Origin: a bacterium UBP9_UBA1432
GTDB lineage: Bacteria; Vulcanimicrobiota; Xenobia; Xenobiales; Xenobiaceae
NCBI GenBank assembly: GCA_002329445.1
Contig: DCTU01000281.1
Coordinates: forward strand, 914 to 9,840
Direction: 5' to 3'
Length of the DNA: 8,927 nt
In this document: positions 6,520-8,927 of the stretch, in pieces
Layout: every line of letters begins with the position of its first letter
Numbering within the stretch: position 1 is the stretch's first letter
The notes under the pieces: model-generated
Seen by the model: the letters and a program-made list of their open reading frames with translations, nothing else
What the model was told of the DNA's origin: nothing
Databases searched by the model: none
Made by a program: the position numbers and the translations under genes

Positions 6520-7103
6520 TCTACGACCCCAACCCTGTGGCCTTCTGGTTGCTGGCGGCCATGGTGGCCGGCTGCGCCCTGGCCGTGGTCCGGGCCCGAA
6601 AGCTCTTCCACGCCGGCCTGGCCCTGGTGGGCACGCTCTTCGCCGTGGCCGGCCTGTACGGGCTTCTGCAGGCCTGGTTCCTGGCAGCCGTGCAGGTCCT
6701 GGTGTATGCGGGGGCCATCGCGATCATGCTCTTGTTCGCGATCATGCTGACCCACAACATGATGAACCCCGATCTGAAGAGCCTGACCACCCAACCCTGG
6801 ACCGCCGCGGCCTTGTGCCTGATGCTGCTGGCCATCCTGCTGGGAGGCACGCTGAGTTCCACCTGGCAGACCGCTCCGGACACCACGCTGAGCCCCACCT
6901 GGACCCCGAAGTGCGGGTTCCAGGTCGCCGAGGCCATCCCCAGCGTCCAGGCCCTGGGCTTCCGCCTGCTGGACCCCTTCACGCTCCCCTTCGAGATGGT
7001 CTCGGTGCTGATCCTGGTGTCGCTGATCGGAGCCCTGGTGGTGGCCCGCAGGAACCCGGCCCTGCCGGAAGCCCCTGAAGGACGCGAGGAGAAGGCCCCA
7101 TGA
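6516..7103 (+). CDS. nuoJ: NADH-quinone oxidoreductase subunit J (NuoJ)
   Basis: NuoJ is a membrane subunit near the base of complex I whose third helix takes part in coupling quinone chemistry to proton movement. The 195-residue protein has the signature FLAAVQVLVYAGAIAIMLLFAIML at about 55-78, with the conserved Tyr at 64. LPFEMVSVLILVSLIGALVVARR at about 157-179 is the last helix. Five hydrophobic spans can be seen. A polar stretch from about 112 to 150 separates the last two. The ATG at 6516 overlaps the nuoH stop by 4 nt, with GGAGG (6502-6506) 9 nt upstream. The longer frame upstream is a shadow of nuoH. The stop overlaps nuoK in the same ATGA way. Confidence 0.96.
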   Translation: MIYDPNPVAFWLLAAMVAGCALAVVRARKLFHAGLALVGTLFAVAGLYGLLQAWFLAAVQVLVYAGAIAIMLLFAIMLTHNMMNPDLKSLTTQPWTAAALCLMLLAILLGGTLSSTWQTAPDTTLSPTWTPKCGFQVAEAIPSVQALGFRLLDPFTLPFEMVSVLILVSLIGALVVARRNPALPEAPEGREEKAP

Positions 7104-7408
7104 GCGCCATCGGACTGAACCACTTCCTGGCCCTGGGTGCCGTCCTGTTCTGCCTGGGCACCTACGGGGTGCTGACCCGGCGCAACGCCATCGCCGTCCT
7201 GTTGAGCCTGGAGTTGATGTTCAACGCGGTCAACCTGAACCTGGTGGCCTTCGCCCGCTTCATGCCCAACCTCGACGGGGTGGTCCTGGCGGTCTTCGTG
7301 ATCGCCGTGGCCGCCGCCGAGGCCACCGTCGGGGTGGCCCTGGTCCTCTCGATCTACCGCAACTTCCGCCACATCGACCTGGACCAGGTCGATACGATGA
7401 AAGGCTAG
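7100..7408 (+). CDS. nuoK: NADH-quinone oxidoreductase subunit K (NuoK)
   Basis: NuoK is a small antiporter-like membrane subunit (MrpC family) that contributes half-channel residues to the proton path. The 102-residue protein has three membrane helices. The two key membrane glutamates are present: E38 in LLSLELMFNAVN and E74 in AAAEATVGVAL. They are 36 residues apart, like E36 and E72 of E. coli NuoK. The C terminus ends in a typical LDQVDTMKG. The ATG overlaps the nuoJ stop by 4 nt and follows GAGGAG (7086-7091) by 8 nt. nuoL begins 4 nt after its stop. Confidence 0.97.
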   Translation: MSAIGLNHFLALGAVLFCLGTYGVLTRRNAIAVLLSLELMFNAVNLNLVAFARFMPNLDGVVLAVFVIAVAAAEATVGVALVLSIYRNFRHIDLDQVDTMKG

Positions 7409-7412
7409 CCCC

Positions 7413-8927
7413 GTGCACGAACAGGTCGCCGCTGCTGCCCTGGAGGGGGCCGCCGCCAACGTCTGGCTGGTCCCGCTGCTCCCCTTCCTGGCCTTCCTGA
7501 TCATCTCGTTCCTGACCCGGCCCTGGGGACGGGTTTCGGCCGCCGTCTCGATCCTGGCCCTGACCGGTTCCCTGGGGGTCTCGGCCCAGGTCTTCTGGCA
7601 GCGCTTCACCCAGGACGGTCCGCCCATGCAGGTGGCCCTGCCCTGGATCACGCTGGCCCCGGATCACCCGCTGGGCACCATCGAGCTCGGGCTTCTGGTC
7701 GACAACCTCTCGGCCATGATGCTCTTGATGGTCTGCTTCGTGGGCCTGTGCATCCAGATCTACTCGACGGCCTACATCCAGACCGAGATCGCTCACTTCC
7801 CGACCCAGGGCTCGGCCTCGATGTCCCGCTTCTTCGGCTGGATGTCCCTGTTCACGTTCTCGATGCTGGGCCTGGTCCTGTCGCACAACCTGCTGGAGAT
7901 CTACATCTTCTGGGAGCTGGTCGGCCTGTGTTCCTACCTGCTGATCGGCTTCTGGTACTTCAAGCACAGCGCCGCCGAGGCGTGCAAGAAGGCCTTCGTG
8001 GTCACCCGCTTCGGTGATCTGGGCTTCCTGATGGGCATCCTGATGCTGGGCGTCGCCCTGAAGGGATTTGATTTCCTGGGCCTGACCGAGAGGTTCGCCC
8101 AGGGGATCCCACAGGGCCTGACCGCAGGCTTCGTGGCCCTGGCCGCCGTCCTGATCTTCTGCGGCGCCATCGGCAAGAGTGCGCAGTTCCCCCTGCAGAT
8201 CTGGCTGCCGGACGCCATGGAGGGCCCCACCCCGGTTTCCGCGCTGATCCACGCCGCCACGATGGTGGCGGCCGGCGTGTACCTGGTCGCCCGGCTCTTC
8301 CCCGTCTTCCACCCGGCCGGCCACGCCGGAGAGGCCGCCCTCATCGTCGCCTGGATCGGCGGGGTCACGGCCTTCCTGGCCGCCACCATCGCGGTGGTCC
8401 AGAACGACATCAAGCGCGTGCTGGCCTACTCGACCATCTCGCAGTTGGGGTTCATGATGGCCGGATTGGGCATGGGCGCCTACACCGCCGGCAGCTTCCA
8501 CCTGATCACCCACGCCTTCTTCAAGTCGCTGCTCTTCCTGGGCTCGGGCGCCGTGATCGTGGCCTGCCACTCCAACGACCTGTGGCGGATGGGCGGCCTG
8601 CGCCGGCAGATGCCCTTCACCTGGTTCGCCTTCTTGATGGGCTGCCTGGCCCTGGCCGGGGTGCCCCCGCTGGCCGGCTTCTGGTCCAAGGACGAGATCC
8701 TGGGATACGTGCACGCCGCCCCGGGAGGGATGGCCCTGTACCTGCTCCTGACCTTCTCCGCCTTCCTGACGGCCTTCTACGTCACCCGGATGTACTTCCT
8801 GGCCTTTGAGGGGCCCTACCGGGGAGTCGAAAAGGCCCCCGCCGACCTGTCGGGCCCCGTCCCTCCCCCCTCGCTTCCGGCCCCCTTCCCCACCTCCCAG
8901 GCCCTGGGCGTGGCGCCGGAATGGACC
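7413..8927 (+). CDS. nuoL: NADH-quinone oxidoreductase subunit L (NuoL), C-terminal end beyond the window
   Basis: NuoL is the distal proton-pumping subunit of complex I, related to MrpA antiporters. Translation from GTG 7413 gives 505 residues without a stop up to the last base; full NuoL is usually over 600, so the final helices and the lateral helix are missing. The key charged residues match E. coli NuoL: E168 (FWELVGLCSY) and D202 (TRFGDLG) are 34 apart like E144 and D178, and K255 (GAIGKSAQFPLQIWLPDAM) and H280 (ALIHAATMVAAGVYLVAR) are 25 apart like K229 and H254. HLITHAFFKSLLFL and PPLAGFWSKDEI follow. The start is GTG with AAAGG (7400-7404) 8 nt before and a 4-nt gap after nuoK; the next in-frame ATG is deep inside. 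The visible end is a proline-rich loop. nuoM and nuoN would be expected downstream. Confidence 0.96.
   Translation, partial: MHEQVAAAALEGAAANVWLVPLLPFLAFLIISFLTRPWGRVSAAVSILALTGSLGVSAQVFWQRFTQDGPPMQVALPWITLAPDHPLGTIELGLLVDNLSAMMLLMVCFVGLCIQIYSTAYIQTEIAHFPTQGSASMSRFFGWMSLFTFSMLGLVLSHNLLEIYIFWELVGLCSYLLIGFWYFKHSAAEACKKAFVVTRFGDLGFLMGILMLGVALKGFDFLGLTERFAQGIPQGLTAGFVALAAVLIFCGAIGKSAQFPLQIWLPDAMEGPTPVSALIHAATMVAAGVYLVARLFPVFHPAGHAGEAALIVAWIGGVTAFLAATIAVVQNDIKRVLAYSTISQLGFMMAGLGMGAYTAGSFHLITHAFFKSLLFLGSGAVIVACHSNDLWRMGGLRRQMPFTWFAFLMGCLALAGVPPLAGFWSKDEILGYVHAAPGGMALYLLLTFSAFLTAFYVTRMYFLAFEGPYRGVEKAPADLSGPVPPPSLPAPFPTSQALGVAPEWT

Noticed and set aside
7260..8714. 484-codon minus-strand open frame opposite nuoK and nuoL
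   Set aside because: Same antisense artefact; nuoL on the plus strand keeps all its key charged residues.
1..8927. tRNA or rRNA genes, CRISPR arrays, insertion sequences, attachment sites
   Set aside because: No repeats with spacers, transposase-like frames, terminal repeats or RNA-gene motifs were seen by eye; nearly all bases are in well-identified genes.

Overview
The window is high-GC DNA with strong G/C bias at third codon positions. It reads as part of a bacterial chromosome dominated by a respiratory complex I (nuo) operon. Nothing in it looks mobile, viral or plasmid-borne. The C5-pathway haem enzyme HemL argues against an alphaproteobacterial chromosome, since that group makes aminolevulinate by another route. 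I cannot name the phylum from sequence alone.

Layout. Bases 1-152 hold the start of an unrecognised minus-strand gene that runs off the left edge. A short divergent intergenic stretch follows. From about 231 (or 300) everything is on the plus strand: hemL (glutamate-1-semialdehyde aminomutase), then a long-chain trans-polyprenyl diphosphate synthase overlapping it by 4 nt. A 139-nt gap without a gene comes next, and then nuoA, nuoB, nuoC, nuoD, nuoH, nuoJ, nuoK and the first 505 codons of nuoL, which is cut by the right edge. Spacing inside the nuo operon is very tight (4-10 nt overlaps or gaps of 4-14 nt), except for a 51-nt gap between nuoD and nuoH that carries a perfect 7-bp hairpin. The last four genes start with ATG, ATG, GTG (nuoJ, nuoK, nuoL) and GTG (nuoH).

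How the genes fit together. NuoB, NuoC and NuoD form the quinone-side part of the peripheral arm, carrying the N2 cluster. NuoA, H, J, K and L form most of the proton-pumping membrane arm. The polyprenyl synthase probably makes the isoprenoid tail of the quinone that complex I reduces, and HemL feeds haem for downstream cytochromes. The cluster is therefore a plausible respiratory neighbourhood.

The most notable point is what is absent. The operon goes A-B-C-D-H-J-K-L with no E, F or G between D and H, and no I between H and J. Losing E-F-G from an operon is familiar (the 11-subunit type). Loss of nuoI from its place beside nuoH is less usual, because NuoI carries the two 4Fe-4S clusters that lead electrons to N2. 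Other points worth a look are a possible AUU start of hemL, a roughly 10-residue insertion in the quinone-side loop of NuoH, and the D-H hairpin. I found no clear evidence of a wholly new system.
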